Assembly (NCBI GenBank): GCA_045863195.1
Contig: BTUI01000004.1
Span: forward strand, 181,566 to 245,565
Source of the DNA: W-Chloroflexi-9 sp045863195
GTDB taxonomy: Bacteria > Chloroflexota > Dehalococcoidia > UBA2979
DNA: 64,000 nucleotides
Direction of reading: 5' to 3'
Shown here: in pieces, positions 30,990 through 40,411 of the stretch
Layout: the number at the start of each line of letters is the position of its first letter
Position numbering within the stretch: position 1 is the stretch's first letter
The notes under the pieces: model-generated
Told to the model about the DNA's origin: nothing
The model's input: only the letters and a program-made list of their open reading frames with translations
Databases searched by the model: none
Position numbers and translations under genes: made by a program

Positions 30990-31205
30990 ATGGAGTACGT
31001 GCTGGTCATTCACGAGGCCGAGGAGGGAGGCTACTGGGCGGAAGTGCCCGCGCTCCCTGGATGCTTCGTGCAGGCGGACTCCCTCGACGAACTGCTGAGC
31101 GATGCGCGTGAGGCGATCGCCTCACACCTTGAAGCCTTGCGCGAGATGCAGAGTCCGCCGCCCGAGGACACGATCATCGCCACCGTCCGCGTCCCTGCGG
31201 CGTAA
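30990..31205 (+). CDS. hicB: HicB-family antitoxin (short form)
   Basis: A 71-residue partial RNase H-fold protein: EYVLVIHEAEEGGYWAEVPALPGCFVQADSLDELL is the UPF0150/HicB core. There is no C-terminal helix-turn-helix or ribbon-helix-helix, so it probably neutralises HicA without binding DNA itself, or represses only weakly. The toxin-first order is the usual one for hicAB. Confidence 0.88.
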   Translation: MEYVLVIHEAEEGGYWAEVPALPGCFVQADSLDELLSDAREAIASHLEALREMQSPPPEDTIIATVRVPAA

Positions 31206-31208
31206 CCT
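31203..31208 (+). promoter_or_regulatory. -10 element TAACCT, leaderless HAD gene
   Basis: TAACCT ends exactly six bases before the GTG at 31215 and overlaps the hicB stop codon. It would give the HAD gene its own leaderless transcript. Confidence 0.5.
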
Positions 31209-31214
31209 CACCAA

Positions 31215-31901
31215 GTGCCGTCCCGCGCGCCGTACCGCGTCTCGCACGTCTTCCTCGATGTGGACGGGACGCTGGTGGATCTGCGCGCGGCGTTCCGTGC
31301 GGGGAACGAGGCGGCGGCCGCCCGCCTGACGGAGATCGTCGGGCGGCTGGTCACCCCCTCGTACCTCGCGAACGTGCGCGACTCGATCACCGTCGAGCCG
31401 GCGTTTCGGGGCCACCCCGCGGCAGCGCATCGCGCGGAGGCGATGCGGCGCGTCCTCGCCACTGTGTCGCGTGAGGATGCGACGGACGAGGTGGTCGCGG
31501 CGTACGTCTCGGCGCGCAACGGCGCGCTCAGCGCATACGACGACGTGACGGAGCCGCTCGCCGAGTTGCACGCGCGCGGCTTCACCCTCGTTGCGGCCAC
31601 GAATGGCGATGTCGACCTCACGCCGCTGCCATTCGCGCGGTCGATCCACCACACCTACCTGGCGGTCGATGCGGGCATCGCGAAGCCCGACCCGCGCTTC
31701 TTCCTCGGGGCGATGGCGAAGGTTGGGGCGCAGCCCGCGACCTCCGTCATGGTGGGCGACCGCATCGACAACGATGTGGCGCCGGCGGTGGGCGTCGGGA
31801 TGGCGGGCATCCTCCTGGACCGTCGCGGCGAGGTCAGTGACCCCGCGATCCACGCCATCCGCTCGCTGCGCGAACTCCCGGCGCTGCTGGAGCGCGCGTA
31901 G
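31215..31901 (+). CDS. HAD-superfamily hydrolase
   Basis: A 228-residue haloacid-dehalogenase-like phosphatase. Motif I is FLDVDGTLVD (both Asp present), motif II the Thr in LVAATNGD, motif III the Lys in AKPDPRFF and motif IV VGDRIDND. The helical cap between motifs I and II fits the subfamily I pyrophosphatase/phosphoglycolate phosphatase type. Substrate unknown. Its end is four bases from the end of the convergent nitroreductase gene, with no terminator hairpin between them. Confidence 0.88.
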   Translation: MPSRAPYRVSHVFLDVDGTLVDLRAAFRAGNEAAAARLTEIVGRLVTPSYLANVRDSITVEPAFRGHPAAAHRAEAMRRVLATVSREDATDEVVAAYVSARNGALSAYDDVTEPLAELHARGFTLVAATNGDVDLTPLPFARSIHHTYLAVDAGIAKPDPRFFLGAMAKVGAQPATSVMVGDRIDNDVAPAVGVGMAGILLDRRGEVSDPAIHAIRSLRELPALLERA

Positions 31902-31905
31902 TCCG

Positions 31906-32529
31906 TCAGCGCCGGGTGAGGTGCTTCCCCAGGTCGGGGAGCGGCCGGTCGAACGGGCGGTAGTCCGCGCTCGGATGGCCGAGCGCGACGAACGCCTGCG
32001 GCTCCCACGCCGCATCGAGGTCGAGCGCCGTGCGCACGGCCTCCTGCGCGTAGAGGGGCGCGGAGATCCAGAACGCGCCCAGCCCTCGTGCGGCAGCGGC
32101 GAGCAGGATGTTCTGCAGCGACGCCCCGAACGAGTGCTGCGCGAGTCCCCACTCAGCACGCGCGCGGCGGTCGTCCGCGTAGTCACGCAGCCCGTCGTGC
32201 ACGAGGCAGCCGAGGAGCAGCGTGGGCGCATCCTCCACCTGGCGGCGTGACCGGGCGAGTGCACGCTCCTGCTGACGCTCCGGCACGCCATCGCGCAGCA
32301 TGTCGGCGCGCCACGCCTCGCCCATCGCGGTCGCGAGGGCGGCGCGGCGCGCGGGGCCGATCTCGACGAAGCGCCACGGCTGGGTGTGGTGCGGCGCCGG
32401 TGCGGTGCAGGCGAGTGCCACGAGGGCATCGACCACCCCGGCTTCGAGTGGCGGCCCCTCAAGCCCGCGGATCGAGCGACGGGAGCGGATCGCCAGGTCG
32501 ACCTGGTCGGCGTTGGGGCGGTCAGTCAC
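31906..32529 (-). CDS. FMN nitroreductase, FbiB C-terminal-like (dehydro-F420 reductase?)
   Basis: A 207-residue nitroreductase-fold protein: LAIRSRRSIRGL, TAPAPHHTQPWRFVEI, WRADMLRDGVP, AARGLGAFWIS and WEPQAFVALGHP. These segments closely resemble the C-terminal reductase domain of mycobacterial FbiB as I remember it, which reduces dehydro-F420 to F420 with FMNH2. It overlaps cofC by eight bases and follows cofD, so a role in F420 synthesis is likely. The gamma-glutamyl ligase (CofE) half of FbiB is absent here. GTG start at 32529 with a nearby AGAGGAACCCCC. Confidence 0.78.
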   Translation of the reverse strand: MTDRPNADQVDLAIRSRRSIRGLEGPPLEAGVVDALVALACTAPAPHHTQPWRFVEIGPARRAALATAMGEAWRADMLRDGVPERQQERALARSRRQVEDAPTLLLGCLVHDGLRDYADDRRARAEWGLAQHSFGASLQNILLAAAARGLGAFWISAPLYAQEAVRTALDLDAAWEPQAFVALGHPSADYRPFDRPLPDLGKHLTRR

Positions 32530-33169
32530 GGGGGGTTCCTCTCGCCGGCAGCGGCAGGTGCTCCAGCAGCGCGGTGGTCGCCTCGCCCACGCGGTCCCAG
32601 ACCTCCGTGAGGTCATCGAGCGTGTCCACGTCGGTGTCGAGGTCACCGGGCGACATCAGCCGCCACGGGACGCCGGCGCGCTCGGCCGCCTCGCGGTGGC
32701 GGGCGGTGGAGTCCGGGCCGAACGCCGGGGCGATCGCGCCGGTCGGGCGGAGTCCGAGGGCGATCGTCCCGCCATCGCGCGCCGGGACGATCGTGACGCC
32801 GGGCTCGTCGAGCGCATGCAGGAGCGTCGCGATCTCGGAAGGCGTGGCGTGCGGCAGGTCGCCGGGCATGACCAGCACCGCCTCGGCCCGCTGGACGTGC
32901 GCGACGCCGAGGTGCACCGCCTCGTTGTAGCCGATGCCAGCGTCCCGAAGCGTCTCCGCGCCGTGGTCCACCGCGACCGCGTCGTAGACCGGATCGGTGC
33001 TGACGACGACCACGCGGCCGCTCCACACCTCGCGCACCGCGGTGAGCAGGTCGTCCAGCATCGCGATCACGAGCGTCCGCCGGGTGCCGGGATCGAGGTC
33101 GGGACCGAGGCGGCTCTTCGCCCGCCCCGCGTCCTGCACGGCGATCACGACGGCGAGGTTTGCGGTCAC
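32522..33169 (-). CDS. cofC: CofC/FbiD-type guanylyltransferase for F420
   Basis: A 215-residue nucleotidyltransferase with VVIAVQDAGRAKSRLGPDLDP, GIGYNEAVHLGV, VLVMPGDLPHATPSEI and IVPARDGGTIAL. The family activates 2-phospholactate (CofC) or phosphoenolpyruvate (FbiD) with GTP for transfer to Fo by CofD. The neighbouring FbiB-like reductase favours the PEP (dehydro-F420) route, but this is an inference. GTG start overlaps the cofD stop (GTGA). Confidence 0.9.
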   Translation of the reverse strand: MTANLAVVIAVQDAGRAKSRLGPDLDPGTRRTLVIAMLDDLLTAVREVWSGRVVVVSTDPVYDAVAVDHGAETLRDAGIGYNEAVHLGVAHVQRAEAVLVMPGDLPHATPSEIATLLHALDEPGVTIVPARDGGTIALGLRPTGAIAPAFGPDSTARHREAAERAGVPWRLMSPGDLDTDVDTLDDLTEVWDRVGEATTALLEHLPLPARGTPRD

Positions 33170-34092
33170 GCCCGTCCCGCCTCGATGACCGCGTGCGCAA
33201 CGCGGGCGCGACCCTCGTCGCCGGTCATTATCGTGTCGAAGGCGACCGCGCGGAGGCCCAGCGCCTCTACCTGGGGCACGAGCGCCGCATCGACCTCGTC
33301 GAGCACGAACAGGTCGATGAGGCCCGCGTACAGCCGCGCCACACCGAGTGCGGAGACGTCATGGCCGAGGGCCGCCATCATCTCGGCGGCCGGGCCTTTC
33401 ACCGCCGCGCCGCCGATGATCGGCGACACCGCGACGCGCCAGGCGCGCGAACTGGCGAGGGCGTCCCGTACGCCGGGCACCTCCAGCAGCGGGCCGATCG
33501 AGACGAACGGGTTGCTCGGCGCGATCACGACCACATCGGCGTCGCGGATCGCCTCGATCACGCCGGGGGCCGGGCGCGCGGTGGCAGCGCCGGGGAACGC
33601 GAAGCCGGTGACGGGGATGCCGGCACGGCGGCGCACGAAATAGTCCTGGAACGCGAGGTCGCCCTCGGCGGTGCGGACCACGGTCGGGTGTGGGTCGTCG
33701 GTGACGGGAAGGACGCGCACGCGCACGCCTCGTGCCGCGGCCACGGCCGCCGTCGCCTGCGAGAGCGAGTCGCCGGCCCGTAGCCGCTCGCTGCGCAGCA
33801 GGTGCGTGGCGAGGTCGCGGTCACCGATCGTGAACCACTCGTCGAGGCCGATCGCGCGCAAGCCCTCGAGCGTCGCGTGCGTGTCGCCTCGCACGCCCCA
33901 GCCGTGCTCGCCCTCGATCCCCGCGAGCGTGTAGAGGACGGAGTCGATGTCCGGCGAGACGTGCAGTCCGTGCCAGGTCAGGTCATCGCCCACGTTGCAG
34001 ATCGCGGTGGTCGACTCGGGCGGCACGACCGAGGCGAGCCCGGCGAGGAAGCGGGCCGCGCCGATGCCGCCGGCGAGCACGGTGATGTTCAT
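33166..34092 (-). CDS. cofD: CofD/FbiA 2-phospholactate (or PEP) transferase
   Basis: About 308 residues starting NITVLAGGIGAARFLAGL. Further landmarks are CNVGDDLTWHGLHVSPDIDSVLYTL, WGVRGDTHATLE, WFTIGDRDLATHL, APSNPFVSIGP and SPIIGGAAVKGPAAEMM, all diagnostic for CofD/FbiA. It transfers the GTP-activated three-carbon phosphate to Fo. An in-frame ATG at 34101 is possible. I chose 34092 because TAGGAT (34105-34100) predicts +1 at 34093, inside the longer version. Confidence 0.94.
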   Translation of the reverse strand: MNITVLAGGIGAARFLAGLASVVPPESTTAICNVGDDLTWHGLHVSPDIDSVLYTLAGIEGEHGWGVRGDTHATLEGLRAIGLDEWFTIGDRDLATHLLRSERLRAGDSLSQATAAVAAARGVRVRVLPVTDDPHPTVVRTAEGDLAFQDYFVRRRAGIPVTGFAFPGAATARPAPGVIEAIRDADVVVIAPSNPFVSIGPLLEVPGVRDALASSRAWRVAVSPIIGGAAVKGPAAEMMAALGHDVSALGVARLYAGLIDLFVLDEVDAALVPQVEALGLRAVAFDTIMTGDEGRARVAHAVIEAGRA

Positions 34093-34099
34093 GCCGGGC

Positions 34100-34105
34100 A
34101 TCCTA
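34100..34105 (-). promoter_or_regulatory. -10 element TAGGAT for cofD operon
   Basis: On the minus strand TAGGAT ends seven bases before the ATG at 34092, giving a nearly leaderless cofD-cofC-nitroreductase message. Confidence 0.45.
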
Positions 34106-34131
34106 GCGGGAGCAGGCGCGAGAGGGCGGGG

Positions 34132-34584
34132 TCAGGCGACGCGCTCGGACGCCATCGATGCGCCGCCATCAAGGTCGGGCGTGCGGCCCTCGATCTGTGC
34201 GAGCAGGGCGGAGGCGGGGGTGAAGCCGCGGTTGATGGTCACCAGCGTGCCGGTGCGGTCGTACACGGCCGTGGTGGGTACGGAGAGCACTCCGTACTGC
34301 TTCGCCAGGTCGCCATCCGCGACGGCGTCGTGCCGCTCGATGCGCAGGTCGGGGATGCGCTCGGCGAGCGCCGTCAGCGCCGGCTCCTGCTGCGCCTTGC
34401 AGACCACGCACGTCTTCGTCGTGAAGTAGACGACCACGGGCTGGCCGAGTGACGGCGTCGGCGTCTCCGCGCGTACCCGGGCCTCCACGCGCGCGTTGCG
34501 CCAGGCGTACCACCGCTGCCCGAGGGCGACCGCGACGGCGAAGAGGGCGACGACCGCCAGGGCGATGACGACGCGGTCGGTCAC
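34132..34584 (-). CDS. membrane-anchored thioredoxin-like protein (CVVC)
   Basis: 150 residues: an N-terminal membrane helix (VIALAVVALFAVAVALG) and an extracytoplasmic thioredoxin fold. The active site is TTKTCVVCK (Cys61, Cys64) and the cis-proline loop is VLSVPTTAVY. The CxxC form implies disulfide exchange outside the membrane. It follows the DUF4395 gene by eight bases, and this pairing suggests that the two act together. GTG start. Confidence 0.85.
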   Translation of the reverse strand: MTDRVVIALAVVALFAVAVALGQRWYAWRNARVEARVRAETPTPSLGQPVVVYFTTKTCVVCKAQQEPALTALAERIPDLRIERHDAVADGDLAKQYGVLSVPTTAVYDRTGTLVTINRGFTPASALLAQIEGRTPDLDGGASMASERVA

Positions 34585-34592
34585 CGTGCCGC

Positions 34593-35066
34593 CTATCGTG
34601 CCGCGCCGCGGCTGCTCGCGATCGAGCGCGGCAGCAGGCCAAAGCGGTCGAGCTGGAAGTAGACGAAGCAGCCCATGCAGAACTGCACCGTCAGGTTCAC
34701 GAAGGCGAGGCCGGTGACGATCCAGTTCAGCACCCAGCCGACCGTCTCCTGCCCGTTGAAGAGCGCACCCGCGGCCGCGAGGAGGAAGACGGAGCCCAGC
34801 GCCTGCGCGAACTGGTGGGGCATGGGGTCCTCGGCGTGGATGTCCGCCTTCAGCAGCCCGGCCGGCTTCAGCACGCGCTGGTGGACCTGCTTGAAGAGCG
34901 CGAAGGCCGGGTGGGCGGTGCCCAGCGCCATCACCAGCCCGGTGAACAGCACCAGCCAGCGGCCGGTCTCCACCCCGAGCACGAACGCGGCCACCGTCAG
35001 GAGGACGATGAACGCCTGATTGGTGCGGAGGGTGTTGCGGTCCACGCGGTAGGGCGAGGCGGCCAT
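34593..35066 (-). CDS. DUF4395 integral membrane protein
   Basis: A 157-residue protein with about four membrane helices and the DUF4395 features VDRNTLRTNQAFIVLL and NWIVTGLAFVNLTVQFCMGCFVYFQLDR. The late CMGC cysteines could take part in thiol exchange with the adjacent thioredoxin. The family has no established function. The ATG at 35066 has TCAGGAGC eight bases upstream; an upstream in-frame start at 35102 would lie before the predicted transcription start. Confidence 0.82.
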   Translation of the reverse strand: MAASPYRVDRNTLRTNQAFIVLLTVAAFVLGVETGRWLVLFTGLVMALGTAHPAFALFKQVHQRVLKPAGLLKADIHAEDPMPHQFAQALGSVFLLAAAGALFNGQETVGWVLNWIVTGLAFVNLTVQFCMGCFVYFQLDRFGLLPRSIASSRGAAR

Positions 35067-35104
35067 GACGAGCGCTCCTGAATACACGAGCAACTTACTC
35101 AAGA

Positions 35105-35133
35105 ATAATAGCGCGAGGACGCGCGAGTGTCAG
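35105..35133 (-). promoter_or_regulatory. promoter for DUF4395-thioredoxin operon
   Basis: Minus strand: CTGACA (35133-35128), a 17-base spacer and TATTAT (35110-35105), predicting +1 near 35098. The -35 overlaps the stop codon of the upstream glutaredoxin-like gene. It is one of the strongest promoters in the window. Confidence 0.7.
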
Positions 35134-35471
35134 GCCCGAGGCCGCACCACGATGCCGTGTCGCGTGAGGAATGGCTCGATCTGGCCCGGGTTCGGCTCGG
35201 TCAGGAGCGTTCCGCGGTCGAAGGCACGCGCTCGCCGGCCGGCCAGCGGCTCCGGTGGTGCGAGCGGCTCCACGCCATCGTCCTCGGCGATGACCAGCGT
35301 GGGCACCGAGGCGTGCCCGGTCCACGCGACGACGCGGTCGTACGCGTCCTCGTCGCGGTGGATGTCGATCGCCAGCAGCCCGCCTTCCACCTCGTGCTGG
35401 GCGAGCCACCACTGGAAGCGCGCCATGTCCGGGCAGGGGATGGAACTGCCGTAGACCACCAGTCGAGCCAT
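35130..35471 (-). CDS. glutaredoxin-like protein with a single CP motif
   Basis: A 113-residue thioredoxin-fold protein: VVYGSSIPCPDMARFQWWL places one Cys at the usual glutaredoxin redox position (no second Cys, so CPDM), and HASVPTLVI supplies the cis-proline loop. A central DDGVEPLAPPEPLAG loop is unusual. It may be a monothiol glutaredoxin or a non-redox relative. It starts eight bases after the DUF1385 stop with AGGAGA upstream, so they share a message. Confidence 0.65.
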   Translation of the reverse strand: MARLVVYGSSIPCPDMARFQWWLAQHEVEGGLLAIDIHRDEDAYDRVVAWTGHASVPTLVIAEDDGVEPLAPPEPLAGRRARAFDRGTLLTEPNPGQIEPFLTRHGIVVRPRA

Positions 35472-35479
35472 GGGTTCTC

Positions 35480-36370
35480 CTACTGCCGGGCGCGGAGGAT
35501 GCGCGCCTCCTCGGCGCGGACTTCGTCGAGCGCCCTGATCGCGACGCGGATGTGCTCGTCGTCCGGCACGCGCGTCGTCAGTTTCTGGAGTGCGAGGTTA
35601 CCGGCGAAGAGCCAGCGGATCACCGGCCAGCCCTGGTGGAAGCCGGCGAACCGGATCGCCTCGTAGGCCAGCGCCGCGACCACGGGCACGAGCAGCAGGC
35701 GCGACGAGAGCCGCCACCAGAGCGGCTCCGCGCCGGCGAGGGCGAACACCACGAGCGCGACGATGGCAACGGTGAGCAGGAACGAGGTGCCGCAGCGCGG
35801 GTGTTCCTTCGGGTAGCGGCGGATCGCCGGCACCGTCAGGTCGCGGCCGTCCTCGTACGCCGCGATCGTCATGTGCTCCGCGCCGTGGTACTGGAACAGC
35901 CGCTGCACGTCCGGTGTCCGGCCGATGCCGCTGATGTAGAGGAGCAGGAGGCCGAGCCTCAGCACGCCCTCCAGGACGATCACGACGGGCGCCGGCAGGA
36001 AGCGGTCGAGCCATGCAGTGGCGGCGACGGGGCCGGCGAAGAAGATCATGATCGCGACGAACATGGTGAACGCCAGCACGGCCCAGTCCACGCCTCGCAT
36101 CAGCGTGTGGCGCACCTGGCCCGTCGCCACGGAGGCGGACCAGGTGAGCGCGCGCAGGCCGAGGGCGAGCGTCTCGATGAGCACCAGCACGCCGCGGAGG
36201 AGCGGCACCCGGCGGAGCGGGCTCGTGAAGATCCCACCGAGGGGTTCGTGGTGGCAGGCGATCTCGCCGTCGGGCGCGCGCACCGCCACCGCCATGGCGT
36301 GGGCGCCACGGATCATGACGCCTTCCATGACCGCTTGGCCGCCGTAGGTGGAGGAGGGGTGCGCGCTCAC
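35480..36370 (-). CDS. DUF1385 membrane protein
   Basis: 296 residues. The family signature opens the protein (TYGGQAVMEGVMIRGAHAMAVAVR), followed by several membrane helices and FQYHGAEHMTIAAYEDG, HPRCGTSFLL and LAYEAIRF. DUF1385 proteins often sit beside rpmE and prfA, as rpmE does here; their role is unknown. The frame is open back to 36520, but a TACGCT -10 ends exactly six bases before the GTG at 36370, and the upstream part crosses the rpmE terminator. I therefore take 36370 as the start. Confidence 0.9.
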   Translation of the reverse strand: MSAHPSSTYGGQAVMEGVMIRGAHAMAVAVRAPDGEIACHHEPLGGIFTSPLRRVPLLRGVLVLIETLALGLRALTWSASVATGQVRHTLMRGVDWAVLAFTMFVAIMIFFAGPVAATAWLDRFLPAPVVIVLEGVLRLGLLLLYISGIGRTPDVQRLFQYHGAEHMTIAAYEDGRDLTVPAIRRYPKEHPRCGTSFLLTVAIVALVVFALAGAEPLWWRLSSRLLLVPVVAALAYEAIRFAGFHQGWPVIRWLFAGNLALQKLTTRVPDDEHIRVAIRALDEVRAEEARILRARQ

Positions 36371-36376
36371 CCGGCC

Positions 36377-36382
36377 AGCGTA
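36377..36382 (-). promoter_or_regulatory. -10 element TACGCT, leaderless DUF1385 gene
   Basis: TACGCT on the minus strand predicts +1 exactly at the GTG at 36370, just downstream of the rpmE terminator. Confidence 0.55.
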
Positions 36383-36403
36383 CGTGACGGATGCGGACAA
36401 CGA

Positions 36404-36431
36404 CGAGGGGCGGCCGTCAGGCCGCCCCTCG
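36404..36431 (-). terminator. terminator of the rplU-rpmA-rpmE operon
   Basis: CGAGGGGCGGCC, loop TGAC on the minus strand, GGCCGCCCCTCG: a perfect 12-base-pair stem 24 bases after the rpmE stop. Confidence 0.8.
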
Positions 36432-36455
36432 AAGCGTGTTGCGAGCCGCGCGTGG

Positions 36456-36653
36456 CTACTTGCTGTAGCGGCGGCGGAAGCGCTCGACCCGGCCGGCGGT
36501 GTCGATGATGCGCTGCTCACCCGTGAAGAACGGGTGGCACATGTTGCAGACGTCCACCTTGATCGACTCCTGCGTGGAGCGGGTAGTCCACTGGTTCCCG
36601 CAGGAGCAGGTGATGGTGGCCTCGGCGTACTGAGGGTGAAGCCCCGTCTTCAT
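36456..36653 (-). CDS. rpmE: 50S ribosomal protein L31
   Basis: 65 residues, starting MKTGLHPQY. Four zinc-type cysteines (CSC near 16-18 and CNMC near 36-39) mark the zinc-containing (C+) form of L31. HPFFTGEQRIIDTAGRVERF is the standard C-terminal half. Last gene of the L21-L27-L31 operon. Confidence 0.96.
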   Translation of the reverse strand: MKTGLHPQYAEATITCSCGNQWTTRSTQESIKVDVCNMCHPFFTGEQRIIDTAGRVERFRRRYSK

Positions 36654-36672
36654 GTTGCGATGCCTTTCGAGG

Positions 36673-36942
36673 TTACTCGCCCGCCGCGACCGGCTGGACG
36701 GAAACCTGCTTGCGGCGGCCCTTCGCGTACGGGCTGAAGCGGACGGTGCCGTCCACCTTGGCCCAGAGCGTGTGGTCCTTGCCCACGCCGACGTTCTCAC
36801 CGGCGTGCATGCGGGTGCCGCGCTGGCGGACCAGGATCGAACCGGCGGTGACCACGTGGCCGTCGTGTTCCTTCACGCCCAGGCGCTGGGCGGCGGACTC
36901 GCGGCCGTTCTTCGTGGAGCCACCGGACTTCTTGTGAGCCAT
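36673..36942 (-). CDS. rpmA: 50S ribosomal protein L27
   Basis: 89 residues: MAHKKSGGSTKNGRES, then LGVKEHDGHVVTAGSILVRQRG. L27 lies at the peptidyl transferase centre. The protein begins directly with AHKK, so no Firmicutes-style cleavable N-terminal extension is present. Confidence 0.97.
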   Translation of the reverse strand: MAHKKSGGSTKNGRESAAQRLGVKEHDGHVVTAGSILVRQRGTRMHAGENVGVGKDHTLWAKVDGTVRFSPYAKGRRKQVSVQPVAAGE

Positions 36943-36965
36943 GAGGGTTCCCTCTTTCCGCCCGG

Positions 36966-37280
36966 TTAGCCCGCGGTGATCGCGGTGATGACGAGCTCCG
37001 TCTGGTGGTGCTTGTGGCCCACCATCCGCTCGCGCCGGGTCTTGTTCTTGAAGTCGTAGAACGTCACCTTCGGCGCGCGGGACTGCGCGGCCACGGTGGC
37101 GGTCACGGACGCGCCGGCCACGGTGGGGGTGCCCACCGTGGTCTGGGCGTCGTCGCCGACGAGCAGCACATCGTCCAGGGTGAGCGTGTCACCCTCGGTC
37201 GCCTCGAGGCGCTCGACGGTGATGCGGTCGCCCTGACGGACGCGGTACTGCTTGCCGCCGGTGCGGATGATCGCGTACAT
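36966..37280 (-). CDS. rplU: 50S ribosomal protein L21
   Basis: 104 residues with MYAIIRTGGKQYRVRQGD and the C-terminal YDFKNKTRRERMVGHKHHQTELVI. First gene of the operon with L27 and L31. CTGGGAG is the ribosome-binding site, and a promoter lies just upstream. Confidence 0.97.
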   Translation of the reverse strand: MYAIIRTGGKQYRVRQGDRITVERLEATEGDTLTLDDVLLVGDDAQTTVGTPTVAGASVTATVAAQSRAPKVTFYDFKNKTRRERMVGHKHHQTELVITAITAG

Positions 37281-37306
37281 GCGGTAACTCCCAGGCTACG
37301 GGTAGA

Positions 37307-38146
37307 GTGACGAGTCTAGGAACCACCGCAGACACGATCAATCGGGACGGTGGGCGGGCGCCTCGTCGGGCACCGGCCTATTATTATGCCACAGGTTTCC
37401 CGTTCCGGGCACCTGCCGCGCTGGAGCGTCCCCTGGACCCCGTCGACATCCTCACCGCACCCTACGAGGCCTTCAACTGGCTGACGGACATCGTCTTCGT
37501 GACGCTGTACCGCCTCTACCAGCAGGTCGGCGTCCCGATAGTGTTCGTCGCCGCGCTCGCCGAGGCGACCGTAGGGCTGGGGGTGATCTTCCCGGGCACG
37601 GTGCTGATGTTCCTGGGGGGCGCCGCGGCGTCCAAGGGCGCGACCGACCTGTGGATGGTGCTTCCGATCGCCGTGGCCGGCACGATTCTCGGCGACCTCA
37701 TCTCCTACTCAGCGGGCCGCTGGGGCGGCGACCGTCTCGCCTCGACGCGTCTGGGGCGGCCGCTGCGGGTGGGCGCCAGCCTGATGGCGGGCCGTGCGAA
37801 GTGGCTCATCCCGTTCTACCACCTGCACAGCGTCACCCGGGCGGTCGGGCCCTTCGGTGCCGGCGCCCTCCGGATGCCGTTCCCGATCTGGGCGCCGCTG
37901 GACTTCCTCGGCGCGGTCGTCTCGAACTCCGTGTGGATCGGCACCGGGTACGTCCTCGGCTCGGCCGTCCTGACCGACGAGGGGAAGTTGATCCAGCACC
38001 CCGCGCTGCGCCTTGGCCTGGCCGCCGTCGCGATGGCGTGGTTCCTGGTGGTGCAGCACACGTTCGAGCGGCGCATGCGCGACCTGCGCGAGCAGGAGGA
38101 AGCCGCGAATGCCCGCGCGCACGACCGCCACGAGGCGACGGCGTAG
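37307..38146 (+). CDS. DedA/VTT-family membrane protein
   Basis: Up to 279 residues. The DedA core runs from about residue 70: VGVPIVFVAALAEATVGLGVIFPGTVLMFLGG, AVAGTILGDLISYSAGRWGG, RAKWLIPFYHLHSVTRAVGPFGAGALRMPF and a final helix. DedA proteins act in undecaprenyl-phosphate or phospholipid flipping. The start is uncertain: GTG at 37307 gives about 65 non-hydrophobic residues first, and an AT-rich TATTATTATG at 37379-37388 could be a promoter for a shorter form, but no convincing start codon follows it. Confidence 0.82.
   Translation: MTSLGTTADTINRDGGRAPRRAPAYYYATGFPFRAPAALERPLDPVDILTAPYEAFNWLTDIVFVTLYRLYQQVGVPIVFVAALAEATVGLGVIFPGTVLMFLGGAAASKGATDLWMVLPIAVAGTILGDLISYSAGRWGGDRLASTRLGRPLRVGASLMAGRAKWLIPFYHLHSVTRAVGPFGAGALRMPFPIWAPLDFLGAVVSNSVWIGTGYVLGSAVLTDEGKLIQHPALRLGLAAVAMAWFLVVQHTFERRMRDLREQEEAANARAHDRHEATA
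37313..37341 (-). promoter_or_regulatory. rplU operon promoter
   Basis: Minus strand: TTGATC (37341-37336), a 17-base spacer and TAGACT (37318-37313), predicting +1 near 37306 and a 26-base leader. It overlaps the start of the divergent DedA gene. Confidence 0.6.
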
Positions 38147-38185
38147 CGCCGAGGGGTGCACCGCTCCCGACACCGACCGAGACGT

Positions 38186-38213
38186 GAAGAGGGGCCCCAC
38201 AGGGCCCCTCTTC
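38186..38213. terminator. bidirectional terminator between DedA gene and ftsH
   Basis: GAAGAGGGGCCC, loop CACA, GGGCCCCTCTTC followed by TGTTC: a perfect 12-base-pair stem between convergent genes. Confidence 0.8.
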
Positions 38214-38236
38214 TGTTCACCCAAAGTGGGCTCGGG

Positions 38237-40222
<1,986 letters not shown>

Positions 40223-40338
40223 GGTCGCTCGCTTCCGGAGCAGGACGCGCGGCCGCACACCGCTTGCCCGCTGGCGAAGGGGGATGCGACGCCCCGCGTC
40301 CGCCGGGCGGCCGCATGACGTCGAGGTGGGATATCACC

Positions 40339-40344
40339 AGTGTA
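40339..40344 (-). promoter_or_regulatory. possible ftsH -10 element
   Basis: TACACT on the minus strand predicts +1 near 40332 and a leader of about 110 bases. No clear -35. Confidence 0.35.
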
Positions 40345-40411
40345 GCACCGGCCCCCGGGACCGCCGGAGGCCGCGCATCACGCCCGGCTCAGGGATCTCA
40401 GGGGATGGGGA

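Noticed and set aside
37379..37388. Promoter TATTATTATG for the DedA gene
   Set aside because: The AT-rich motif is striking, but no -35 and no usable in-frame start codon follow it at a reasonable distance. It is left only as a note on start uncertainty.
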